Positions 26,788-34,007 of a DNA stretch of 64,000 bases are shown here, piece by piece (within the stretch, counting starts at the first letter, position 1; every line of letters starts with the position of its first letter). The stretch comes from Pseudomonas sp. R28(2017) (GTDB taxonomy: Bacteria > Pseudomonadota > Gammaproteobacteria > Pseudomonadales > Pseudomonadaceae). The translations under genes were made by a program, and so were the position numbers. The stretch is taken from assembly GCF_002112505.1 (NCBI RefSeq), contig NZ_NEHW01000006.1, forward strand, positions 186,001-250,000, written 5' to 3'. The notes under the pieces are model-generated. The model ran no database searches. It saw only the letters and a list, made by a program, of their open reading frames with translations, and was not told the origin of the DNA.

Positions 26788-26825
26788 GCATCCGGCTGTG
26801 CATTCACGAGTGCACAGCCGGATGC
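26788..26825 (+). repeat. 15-bp perfect hairpin in leader of PL7-like copy 2
   Basis: GCATCCGGCTGTGCA and its exact complement around an 8-nt loop (TTCACGAG). No T-run follows, so it is not a classical terminator. It would lie in the 5' untranslated RNA between the SOS box and the gene. Confidence 0.85.
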
Positions 26826-26891
26826 GGAGGAACGCATCACAGTTGGAAGGCAATCGTGCCAGGCCAATGATTTTATCGTCAGGAGCATTTT

Positions 26892-27566
26892 ATGACCGTA
26901 AACATCAGCAATCTAACGATCGCTACCCCGGTGGCAGTCTCTTCAACGAACCCTGTGGCGCTGGAGCTCAATGGCGCCGAAGCCATCGCCGAGTTTCCGA
27001 GCGTGGTGAAGGTGCTCAGCGACGGCTCGGTTCAGTTCTCGGCGCCGACCAAAGGGGCCTCAAGCAAGAGCACCCACAGAACCCGTTGCGAGTGGTCGGA
27101 AACCCAGAACTGGACGCTGGGCAGCGCCCCGGCCCACTGGAATCGCCAGACCATGGCGCTGACCAAGGTCAATTCGGCGCAAAAGGTGGTCATCAGCCAG
27201 ATGCACGTCAGGGGGGATGACAGCCCGCCAGTGAAGGTGTTCTGGAACAAGGGCAACATCACCATGGGGTTCCGCCACTCCTACAACCAGGCCGAGCCGG
27301 TGAACAGCACCCTTCTGCAGGGCGTGCCGCTCGGCACGAAGTTCGACGTGATCATTCATGCCACCTCGGCGGGTGTGGTCAAGGTGACCGCCAGGTGCAA
27401 CGGCGTCTCCAAATCGTCGAGCGACCTGCAACTGGATGACACCTGGGACACGCGCCTGTTCGAATTCCATGGCGGCATCTACAACCAGGTCGACTACACC
27501 GATGCGACGCCGGCCAGCGATGGTTCGGTGTGCATCATCAGCGAGCTGTCGCTCAGTCATGGCTGA
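26892..27566 (+). CDS. PL7-like (alginate_lyase2 fold) protein, copy 2
   Basis: 224 residues, aligned end to end with copy 1 at 25798 and clearly homologous throughout (shared APTKGASSKSTHRTRCEW, KVNxAQKVVISQ, PPxKVFWNKG, PLGTxFDV, HGGxYNQVDY). PL7 active-site motifs SQMH and HGGIYNQ are kept; the RTRCEW change is shared by both. No signal peptide. AGGAG 8 nt before ATG. Upstream lies a LexA-type box and a hairpin leader, absent from copy 1, so the copies are probably regulated differently. Confidence 0.72.
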   Translation: MTVNISNLTIATPVAVSSTNPVALELNGAEAIAEFPSVVKVLSDGSVQFSAPTKGASSKSTHRTRCEWSETQNWTLGSAPAHWNRQTMALTKVNSAQKVVISQMHVRGDDSPPVKVFWNKGNITMGFRHSYNQAEPVNSTLLQGVPLGTKFDVIIHATSAGVVKVTARCNGVSKSSSDLQLDDTWDTRLFEFHGGIYNQVDYTDATPASDGSVCIISELSLSHG

Positions 27567-27581
27567 ATGCTGGGCAAAATG

Positions 27582-27615
27582 AAAAACCCCGCAGACTTTC
27601 ATCTGCGGGGTTTTT
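27582..27615. terminator. Bidirectional terminator
   Basis: A5, ACCCCGCAGA / TCTGCGGGGT stem, T5. Serves the PL7-like gene on the plus strand (16 nt after its stop) and tRNA-Cys on the minus strand (8 nt after its CCA). Confidence 0.9.
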
Positions 27616-27622
27616 CGAATGG

Positions 27623-27696
27623 TGGAGGCCGAGGTCGGAATCGAACCGGCGTAGACGGATTTGCAATCCGGAGCATAACCACTTTGCTACTCGGCC
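27623..27696 (-). tRNA. tRNA-Cys (anticodon GCA)
   Basis: 74 nt on the minus strand: acceptor GGCCGAG/CTCGGCC, discriminator T, encoded CCA, anticodon loop TTGCAAA with anticodon GCA. Stem GGTTCGATTCC T-arm is normal. Confidence 0.95.
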
Positions 27697-27851
27697 TCAA
27701 AGTTCGGATCTAGCAGCTTGCGCTTCGCTATCTCCTTGAAACACCGCACCTTTTTCAAAGTTTGCTGCGTTTCGATGGGCGCCATTATGTCTGCATTCCT
27801 TCAACCTTGCAACCCCCCTGAACAGAAAAAAATTTCAGCGGGCTCAAGGTG

Positions 27852-28871
27852 TTAGCGCAAGCGGCCGAGTTTGCTCCACAACCCTACCACTGCGTTCTCG
27901 ACCGTGCCGCTGGCCGCCATGCCGATACGCTCCTGCAAGCTCTTGCGCTCGGCGTAGTGCAGGTGGAAGAGATTGGCCGTGCGGGCGCGGTCACTGAGGT
28001 ACTCGTCGCTGGTCTGCAGTTCATCGACCAGCTTGCGGTTCAGCGCAGCCACACCGAGCCAGACTTCACCGGTGGCCACCTCGTCGATGTGCAGCTGCGG
28101 GCGGTAGCGGGAGACGAAGTCCTTGAACAGCTGGTGGGTGATGTCCAGGTCTTCCTGGAACTTCTCCCGGCCCTTTTCGGTGTTCTCGCCAAATACGGTC
28201 AGGGTACGCTTGTACTCGCCGGCGGTCAGCACTTCGAAGTCGATGTCGTGCTTCTTCAGCAGGCGGTTGACGTTGGGCAACTGCGCCACCACACCGATCG
28301 AGCCCAGCACGGCAAACGGTGCACTGACAATCTTCTCGCCGATGCAGGCCATCATGTAGCCGCCGCTGGCGGCGACCTTGTCGATGCACACGGTGAGCGG
28401 GATGCCGGCCTGGCGGATACGCGCCAGCTGCGAGGCCGCCAGGCCATAGCTGTGCACCAGGCCGCCGCCGCTTTCCAGGCGCAACACCACTTCATCGCGG
28501 GGGGTGGCCAGGGTCAGCAGTGCAGTAATCTCGTTACGCAGGCTTTCGGTGGCGGAAGCCTTGATGTCACCGTCGAAGTCGAGCACGAACACCCGGCCCT
28601 TCTCTTCGGCCTTGCCCTTCTTCTGCTGTTTTTCCGCCTTGGCCTGCTGCTTGCGCAGGGCCTTGAGCTGGGCCTTGTCGAGCAGGCCGCTTTCCAGGCG
28701 TTCGCGCAGCTCTTTATAGAATTCGTTGAGGCGGGTGACCTGCAACTGCCCACCGGCCTTGCGCCGCCCCTTGCCGCGCAAACCGGCAATGGCGGACAAC
28801 ACCACCAGGATGGCAATCACCAGGGTGGCGGTTTTGGCGAGAAAGCTTGCGTATTCGGCAAGAAACTCCAC
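27852..28871 (-). CDS. sohB: SohB inner-membrane serine protease
   Basis: 339 residues of the S49 (SppA-like) family. One N-terminal membrane helix (TATLVIAILVVLSAIAGL), a charged linker with KQQAKAEKQQKKGKAEEKG, then the ClpP-like fold with LRLESGGGLVHSYG, catalytic Ser in DKVAASGGYMMACIG and general-base Lys in LTAGEYKRTLT. It degrades periplasm-facing membrane peptides; E. coli sohB suppresses loss of DegP. GTG start at 28871 with AAGGAG 5 nt upstream. Stands alone between tRNA-Cys and a divergent phosphatase. Confidence 0.93.
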   Translation of the reverse strand: MEFLAEYASFLAKTATLVIAILVVLSAIAGLRGKGRRKAGGQLQVTRLNEFYKELRERLESGLLDKAQLKALRKQQAKAEKQQKKGKAEEKGRVFVLDFDGDIKASATESLRNEITALLTLATPRDEVVLRLESGGGLVHSYGLAASQLARIRQAGIPLTVCIDKVAASGGYMMACIGEKIVSAPFAVLGSIGVVAQLPNVNRLLKKHDIDFEVLTAGEYKRTLTVFGENTEKGREKFQEDLDITHQLFKDFVSRYRPQLHIDEVATGEVWLGVAALNRKLVDELQTSDEYLSDRARTANLFHLHYAERKSLQERIGMAASGTVENAVVGLWSKLGRLR

Positions 28872-29067
28872 GTTGACTCCTTATGAACCTGCGCCAGATC
28901 GGCGCGAAACTGTTGCAAGCATACCGTTGCGCCCGTGCCCTCGCCAGCCGAGGTAAACGCTGGCAACACAGTTCAAACAACCTTTTCAAACGCTTGTATG
29001 TTTTTTCGTTGACAGCCTGTGTGGCGCATCCTAACCTCGCAGCAACCCTTCAACGCCGGATACCCCA

Positions 29068-29778
29068 GTGGGCAATCTCTACCTGATCCGACATGGCCAG
29101 GCTTCCTTCGGTGCGGACGACTACGACGTCCTCTCGCCCGTCGGTGTGCGCCAGAGCCAGGCCCTCGGCGAACACCTCGCCCAGCTCGGCCTGCGCCTGG
29201 ACCGCTGCGTGGCCGGTGATCTGCGGCGCCAGCAGGACACTGCCCGGCACGCGCTGCAGGCATTGAATGCGGCGGGTTGCGCGGTACCGGCCCTTGAGAC
29301 CGACGCGGCCTTCAATGAGTTCGATGCCGACGGGGTGATTCGCGCCCTGCTGCCCGGCTTGCTGGCCGATGAGCCGAACGCCCGGGATATCCTGCGCAAC
29401 GGTGCACAGAACCGCAGCGAGTTCCAGCGCCTGTTCGCCCTGATGGTTCAACGCTGGCACGCCGGTGAACATGCCGATGACGGCCTGGAAACCTGGCAGG
29501 CATTCACCACCCGGGTCGACGCTGGCCTGCAGCGTGTGCTGAGCAGCGCGGGCAGTGGCGACAACATCGCCGTGTTCACCTCCGGTGGCACCATCGCCGC
29601 CCTGCTCCACCTGGTTACCCGAATCACCCCCAGTCAGGCCTTTGCGCTGAACTGGCAGATCATCAACACGTCGCTCAGCCAGCTTAAGTTCCGCGGCCGC
29701 GACGTGGCGCTGGCTTCCTTCAACAGCCAAGCCCATGTGCAGCTGTTGAGGGCGCCGGAGCTCATCACCTACCGTTGA
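29068..29778 (+). CDS. Histidine phosphatase family protein
   Basis: 236 residues of the phosphoglycerate mutase-like fold. LIRHGQASF at residues 6-14 has the phospho-accepting His; VAGDLRRQQDTARHAL the second Arg; FTSGGTIAAL near residue 172 occupies the site of the second catalytic His, with Gly-Gly in place of the usual GH motif. GTG start at 29068. It is followed closely by SCP2, phosphotransferase and SDR genes; substrate unknown. Confidence 0.82.
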   Translation: MGNLYLIRHGQASFGADDYDVLSPVGVRQSQALGEHLAQLGLRLDRCVAGDLRRQQDTARHALQALNAAGCAVPALETDAAFNEFDADGVIRALLPGLLADEPNARDILRNGAQNRSEFQRLFALMVQRWHAGEHADDGLETWQAFTTRVDAGLQRVLSSAGSGDNIAVFTSGGTIAALLHLVTRITPSQAFALNWQIINTSLSQLKFRGRDVALASFNSQAHVQLLRAPELITYR

Positions 29779-29832
29779 GCCCGGCCCATAGTGTCCCTGC
29801 GGACGCGACTATCACTTAACAAGGAAAACACC

Positions 29833-30150
29833 ATGAGCGATGTAGCTAAAGCCGTCGAGGCGATGAAAGCAAAATTCAACCCAGCTGCTGCGGCTGGCCT
29901 GGACCTGGTGTTCGGCTTCAACATCACCGACGAAGACAAGCAATACGCCTTGATCGTCAAGGACGGCACCTGCGACATCCAGGAAGGTGAAAACCCGGAT
30001 GCCAACTGCACCCTGGTGCTGGACAGCGAAACCCTCAAGGGCATCGTCAGTGGTGAAACCGACGGCATGCAGGCCTTCATGGGCGGCAAGCTGCGTGTCG
30101 AAGGCGACATGATGCTGTCGATGAAACTCAGCGAGCTGTTCCCTTCCTGA
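29833..30150 (+). CDS. SCP2 sterol-carrier domain protein
   Basis: 105 residues, a single SCP2 domain (AAGLDLVFGFNITDEDKQYALIVKDGTCDIQEGENPDANCTLVLD pattern, then LKGIVSGETDGMQAFMGGKLRVEGDMMLSMKLSELF). Such proteins carry lipids or acyl-CoA in a hydrophobic pocket. AAGGAAAACACC before the ATG at 29833; same strand as the phosphatase, 54 bp apart. A terminator follows at 30175. Confidence 0.9.
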   Translation: MSDVAKAVEAMKAKFNPAAAAGLDLVFGFNITDEDKQYALIVKDGTCDIQEGENPDANCTLVLDSETLKGIVSGETDGMQAFMGGKLRVEGDMMLSMKLSELFPS

Positions 30151-30174
30151 GTGACGGGCGCGACGCACGATGAG

Positions 30175-30208
30175 AAAACCGAAGCCTGACCGGCTTCGGT
30201 TTTTTTTT
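30175..30208 (+). terminator. Rho-independent terminator after SCP2 gene
   Basis: AAAACCGAAGCC, loop TGACC, GGCTTCGGTTTTTTTTT; strong stem and T9. Confidence 0.92.
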
Positions 30209-30335
30209 GCCCGGCATTCGGTGCAGTGATCGACCAGCAACACCCTCGCCTATATGGCACCTGGCACGCTTGTTCCACAGCTGCCAGGCCATTAGATTAG
30301 CCAATAGTCCTTGCGCCAGATAATAAGGAAAACGC

Positions 30336-31403
30336 ATGACGCTCACCGACCAGTCCACCCAGGTACGCCCCGGCGAAGAACTCGACGCGGCCGTCATCGA
30401 TCCTTACCTGAAGGCCCACATCGCCGGCCTTGAGGGCACGCCGGGCATCAGCCAGTTCCCTGGCGGCGCGTCCAACCTCACCTACCTGGTCAGCTACCCA
30501 GGCCGTGAATTCGTGTTGCGCCGCCCACCGTTCGGCCAGAAGGCCAAGTCGGCCCACGACATGGGCCGCGAATTCCGCATCCTCAACCAGCTCAACAGCG
30601 GCTTTCCGTATTGCCCCAAGGCCTACGCCCACTGCACCGACGAATCACTGATCGGCGGTGAGTTCTACGTGATGGAACGGGTCAAGGGGGTGATTCTGCG
30701 CTCGGACATCCCGGCCGAACTGGGCCTGGATGCCAACCGCACCGAAGCCCTGTGCAAAAGCTTCATCGACCGCCTGGTCGAGCTGCACCAAGTGGATTAC
30801 CACGCCTGCGGCCTGGCCGACCTGGGCAAGCCGGAAGGTTATGTGCAACGCCAGATCGAGGGCTGGACCAGCCGCTACGAGAAAGCCCTGACCCCGGATG
30901 CGCCGCGCTGGGAAGCCGTGATCGCCTGGCTGCGCGAGAAGATGCCCGCCGACCACCCTCGCCCGGGCATCGTGCACAACGACTACCGCTTCGACAACGT
31001 GATCCTCGATGCCGACAACCCCATGCGCATCATCGGTGTGCTCGACTGGGAGATGGCCACGATTGGTGACCCCTTGATGGACCTGGGCAACAGCCTGGCC
31101 TACTGGATCGAGGCCAGCGACCCGGCGCCGGTGCAACTGATGCGCCGCCAGCCGAGCAATGCCCCGGGCATGCTCAGCCGCCGCCAGTTCGTCGACTACT
31201 ACGCCGAGCGCGCCGGCATCCAGCTGGACAACTTCGATTACTACTATTGCTACGGCCTGTTCCGACTGGCCGGCATCGTCCAGCAGATCTACTACCGCTA
31301 CTACCACGGCCAGACCCAGGACAAACGCTTCGCCCAGTTCATTCACATGAACCGGCTGCTGGAGCAGATGAGCCTGCAGGTCATCGGCAAGTCCACGCTC
31401 TGA
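30336..31403 (+). CDS. Phosphotransferase family protein (APH-like, acyl-CoA-linked)
   Basis: 355 residues of the aminoglycoside-phosphotransferase/choline-kinase fold. FPGGASNLTYLVSYPGREFVLRRPPFGQ is the N-lobe; catalytic loop GIVHNDYRFDNVIL (HxDxxxxN form with Asn-Asp) and metal-binding LDWEMATIGDPLMDLG. The branch containing LDWEMATIGDPLxDLG is the ACAD10/11-type kinase found with acyl-CoA dehydrogenases and SDRs in fatty-acid breakdown, thought to phosphorylate hydroxy-acyl groups. The SDR gene starts 23 bp downstream. Confidence 0.88.
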   Translation: MTLTDQSTQVRPGEELDAAVIDPYLKAHIAGLEGTPGISQFPGGASNLTYLVSYPGREFVLRRPPFGQKAKSAHDMGREFRILNQLNSGFPYCPKAYAHCTDESLIGGEFYVMERVKGVILRSDIPAELGLDANRTEALCKSFIDRLVELHQVDYHACGLADLGKPEGYVQRQIEGWTSRYEKALTPDAPRWEAVIAWLREKMPADHPRPGIVHNDYRFDNVILDADNPMRIIGVLDWEMATIGDPLMDLGNSLAYWIEASDPAPVQLMRRQPSNAPGMLSRRQFVDYYAERAGIQLDNFDYYYCYGLFRLAGIVQQIYYRYYHGQTQDKRFAQFIHMNRLLEQMSLQVIGKSTL

Positions 31404-31426
31404 CGCCAGACAACAAGGAAAACAGC

Positions 31427-32194
31427 ATGTCCAAGACCCCACTGTTCGACCTCGACGGCAAGATCGCCTTCGTCTCCGGCGCCAGCCGTGGCATCGGCGA
31501 AGCCATTGCCCATCTGCTGGCCCAACAGGGTGCCCACGTGATCGTCTCCAGCCGCAAGCTCGACGGCTGCCAGCAGGTGGCCGACGCCATCATCGCGGCG
31601 GGCGGCAAGGCCACCCCGGTCGCCTGCCATATCGGTGAAATGGAGCAGATCCAGCAGGTGTTCGCCGGCATCCGCGAACAGTTCGGGCGCCTGGATATCC
31701 TGGTCAACAACGCGGCCACCAACCCGCAGTTCTGCAACGTGCTCGACACCGACCCGAATGCCTTCCAGAAGACCGTCGATGTGAATATCCGCGGGTACTT
31801 CTTCATGTCGGTGGAAGCCGGCAAGCTGATGCGCGAAAACGGCGGCGGCAGCATCATCAACGTGGCGTCGATCAACGGTGTGTCGCCGGGCCTGTTCCAG
31901 GGCATCTACTCGGTGACCAAGGCTGCGGTGATCAACATGACCAAGGTGTTCGCCAAGGAATGCGCACAATTCGGCATTCGTTGCAACGCCCTGCTGCCCG
32001 GCCTGACCGACACCAAGTTCGCCTCGGCACTGGTGAAGAACGACGCCATCCTCAATGCCGCGCTACAGCAGATCCCGCTCAAGCGCGTGGCCGACCCCAA
32101 GGAAATGGCCGGCGCCGTGCTGTACCTGGCCAGCGATGCCTCCAGCTACACCACCGGCACCGCGCTGAATGTCGACGGTGGTTTCCTGTCCTGA
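31427..32194 (+). CDS. SDR family oxidoreductase
   Basis: 255 residues. Classical short-chain dehydrogenase: NAD(P)-binding VSGASRGIGEAIA (TGxxxGxG form), NNAATNP, catalytic Ser in NVASINGV, Tyr-x-x-x-Lys in YSVTKAAV, and C-terminal TGTALNVDGGFLS. A role as 3-hydroxyacyl-CoA or alcohol dehydrogenase paired with the preceding kinase-like gene is inferred from context. AAGGAAAACAGC before ATG 31427. A REP pair follows. Confidence 0.9.
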   Translation: MSKTPLFDLDGKIAFVSGASRGIGEAIAHLLAQQGAHVIVSSRKLDGCQQVADAIIAAGGKATPVACHIGEMEQIQQVFAGIREQFGRLDILVNNAATNPQFCNVLDTDPNAFQKTVDVNIRGYFFMSVEAGKLMRENGGGSIINVASINGVSPGLFQGIYSVTKAAVINMTKVFAKECAQFGIRCNALLPGLTDTKFASALVKNDAILNAALQQIPLKRVADPKEMAGAVLYLASDASSYTTGTALNVDGGFLS

Positions 32195-32204
32195 TCATGG
32201 CTTG

Positions 32205-32283
32205 CCGGCCCCTTCGCGGGCTCGCCCGCTCCCACAGGTTCAGTGAGGTCCTGTAGGAGCGGGTTTACCCGCGAAGAGGCCGG
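32205..32283. repeat. REP pair (inverted)
   Basis: Left CGCGGGCTCGCCCGCTCCCACAGG and right TGTAGGAGCGGGTTTACCCGCG, between the convergent SDR and lipoprotein genes, loop ~15 nt. Quoted arms are within the span given. Confidence 0.8.
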
Positions 32284-32296
32284 TAGCGCAGAAACG

Positions 32297-32647
32297 TTAC
32301 AGGCAGGTCGCTGCCGCTGCCCGACGCTGCAGGGCCACGCCATCATTCTTCTGCGCGTAGTAATCCACCCGTGTACCGCCCGCCTGCGGATACACATCCA
32401 CGAACGACTCCGCCTCGCGGGTATACACCGTCAACCCGCCCTGCTTGCGCGGCTCCAGGTAGCCACTGGCGTCATCGCCGAACACATCCTCTTTCTGCCA
32501 GCTGAACTGGATGCACTGGGCCACCAGCTCCGGCGCCTTGCGCGAATCGAGCCGGGCCGTCGGCTTGCCACCGCGCGCCGCATCCATGGTCGCGCTCGCG
32601 CAACCGACCAACACCAGCGCCGCAGCCATCGGCAGAATTGCTCGCAT
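32297..32647 (-). CDS. Hypothetical lipoprotein
   Basis: 116 residues, MRAILPMAAALVLVGCAS lipoprotein signal with lipobox LVGC. The mature part has a single mid-protein Cys (VAQCIQFSWQKEDVF) and a C-terminal ATCL Cys that could pair. Start at ATG 32647; GGATGG just upstream. Similar general plan to the lipoprotein at 14674-15033. Function unknown. Confidence 0.68.
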   Translation of the reverse strand: MRAILPMAAALVLVGCASATMDAARGGKPTARLDSRKAPELVAQCIQFSWQKEDVFGDDASGYLEPRKQGGLTVYTREAESFVDVYPQAGGTRVDYYAQKNDGVALQRRAAAATCL

Positions 32648-32748
32648 GTTCCATCCTCGGGGCAAAAAGAAAGCGACTCTAGCATTGCGAATGAATTGTC
32701 CCAAGCGGGCCGCTGTCGCAAATAGGGAATGCAACCAAGGAGAGCCCC

Positions 32749-33042
32749 ATGCAAGCCAGACACCTGTTGCCTGCACTGCTGATTGCCAGCCTGCCCGCAC
32801 TGAGCTTCGCTGCCCCCTCGGCAGAAGAGAGCATCAAAGCGCCGGAAACCCACAACCGTGAACTCAAGGTCGGCGACAAGGCCCCCGACCAGTACAAACG
32901 CGATGACCAGGCCATCAGCGACTGGAAGGCCAAGGGGCTGCCCGCCCCGGAAAAGGAAAGCCACTGGGTGCGAATGGGTGAGCATTATGTGCTGATCCAG
33001 ATCACCAATGGCGTGGTGCTGGCGATCCATCCCGCGTCCTGA
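32749..33042 (+). CDS. RcnB family periplasmic protein
   Basis: 97 residues with a Sec signal (MQARHLLPALLIASLPALSFA). The C-terminal YKRDDQAISDWKAKGLPAPEKESHWVRMGEHYVLIQITNGVVLAI fits the RcnB-like pattern (DWxxxGLxxPxxGxxWVRxGxxYVLI). RcnB of E. coli is a periplasmic protein in nickel/cobalt balance; relatives without metal-efflux neighbours, as here, are of unknown function. CAAGGAG before the ATG. Terminator at 33080. Confidence 0.8.
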   Translation: MQARHLLPALLIASLPALSFAAPSAEESIKAPETHNRELKVGDKAPDQYKRDDQAISDWKAKGLPAPEKESHWVRMGEHYVLIQITNGVVLAIHPAS

Positions 33043-33079
33043 AGCTACCCGCCGCTTGATCTGAGCTGATCCAACCGCC

Positions 33080-33121
33080 GCCGTGCAAGCATGCCACTCA
33101 TCGCTCGCACGGCATTTTTTT
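33080..33121 (+). terminator. Rho-independent terminator after RcnB-like gene
   Basis: GCCGTGCAAGC and GCTCGCACGGC (10 of 11 paired) with a 12-nt loop, then A and T7. Confidence 0.85.
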
Positions 33122-33203
33122 GCCCGCCGGGGAAACCAAATGGATCGATCCCAGTCTCATTCAGTGTCCCGTAAACCTATGCGGATCAAGGACCTATATC
33201 GAG

Positions 33204-33386
33204 ATGACCCGCCTTGCAAGCTTTTCGCTGATCGCTGCCTTCCTGCTGCTGTCGGGCTGCTATCACGACCACTACCGTGATGACGGCGGCTGGCGCGACG
33301 ACGATCGCGGCCACCGACACCACCATCGGCACGACCGCGACGATGACGACGACCGCCAATGGCGCGGTGACCGTTACTACCGCTGA
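33204..33386 (+). CDS. Small His/Asp-rich lipoprotein
   Basis: 60 residues: MTRLASFSLIAAFLLLSGCYHD lipoprotein signal (LSGC), then an extremely charged tail of His, Arg and Asp (HRHHHRHDRDDDDD). The tail suggests binding of divalent metal ions outside the inner membrane. AGGA lies ~11 nt before the ATG, weak. A real gene is favoured by the clean signal and lipobox; 74 bp before a glycine-zipper gene. Confidence 0.62.
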   Translation: MTRLASFSLIAAFLLLSGCYHDHYRDDGGWRDDDRGHRHHHRHDRDDDDDRQWRGDRYYR

Positions 33387-33460
33387 AGCGTCTCCCCTAC
33401 CCTGACCCGCCGCCCAACCGTGCGGCACCTTAACCTGATGATTCCTTTGAGGTTCAAATC

Positions 33461-33853
33461 ATGCGTCTGACTCTGCCTTCCATTGCCCTGGGCCTGCTGC
33501 TGTGCCAGGGCGCGTTCGCCGGTGACGGCACTGCCGCCATCGGCGGCGGCCTGGGTGGTGTGCTGGGCAACGTTGTCGGCCAGCAAATGGGCGGCCGCAC
33601 TGGCGCAGCCATCGGCGCCGGTGTCGGCGGTGCAGCCGGTAGTGCTGTAGCTGCGAAGAAAGGCAACCGTACCGAAGCCGCCATTGGCGGTGGCCTGGGC
33701 TCGGCCGGCGGCTCGCTGCTGGGCGGCGCGGTAGGCGGCAAGACCGGCTCCACCATCGGTGCCGGCCTGGGCGGCGCAGCGGGTGGTGCCCTGGGCAACC
33801 ACCTGGGCGACAACGGTGGCAGCAGCAAGCACCGCCGCCACCGTCACCACTGA
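33461..33853 (+). CDS. Glycine-zipper envelope protein
   Basis: 130 residues with a Sec signal (MRLTLPSIALGLLLCQGAFA). Three Gly/Ala zipper blocks (IGGGLGGVLGNVVGQQMGG, IGAGVGGAAGSAVAAKKG, IGGGLGSAGGSLLGGAVGG) then GNHLGDNGG and a basic His-rich tail KHRRHRHH. Such Gly-zipper proteins form membrane-embedded or outer-membrane helices (compare SlyB/YMGG families). Terminator follows directly. Confidence 0.8.
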   Translation: MRLTLPSIALGLLLCQGAFAGDGTAAIGGGLGGVLGNVVGQQMGGRTGAAIGAGVGGAAGSAVAAKKGNRTEAAIGGGLGSAGGSLLGGAVGGKTGSTIGAGLGGAAGGALGNHLGDNGGSSKHRRHRHH

Positions 33854-33864
33854 GTGACAACCAT

Positions 33865-33894
33865 GAAAAGGGCCGCATTTTGCGGCCCTTTTCA
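33865..33894 (+). terminator. Rho-independent terminator
   Basis: GAAAAGGGCCGCA, loop TTT, TGCGGCCCTTTTC, 11 nt after the glycine-zipper stop. Confidence 0.88.
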
Positions 33895-34007
33895 TTTGCG
33901 CCATGGGTGCAAACCCTGCAACACATCAACATCACCTTCACCGCAAGCTGCCACACTGGCTGCTACTGTCTTTCGTGCCCCCTTGAGTGAAGGAACACCC
34001 CCGCCCC

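Larger units (their letters stand above)
26473..26891 (+). promoter_or_regulatory. 419-bp gap between PL7-like genes: terminators, SOS box, hairpin leader
   Basis: No gene. It holds, in order: terminator 26558-26588, terminator 26655-26679, an AT-rich island with three ATATGCAT octamers and a LexA-type box (26729-26744), and a 15-bp perfect hairpin (26788-26825), then AGGAG and the ATG of the second PL7-like gene. The AT-rich island stands out from the surrounding GC-rich DNA. Confidence 0.7.

Noticed and set aside
26558..26825. Several palindromes in a row as a CRISPR or integron attC array
   Set aside because: The elements differ from each other in sequence and have explanations as terminators, SOS box and leader hairpin; no equal spacers.
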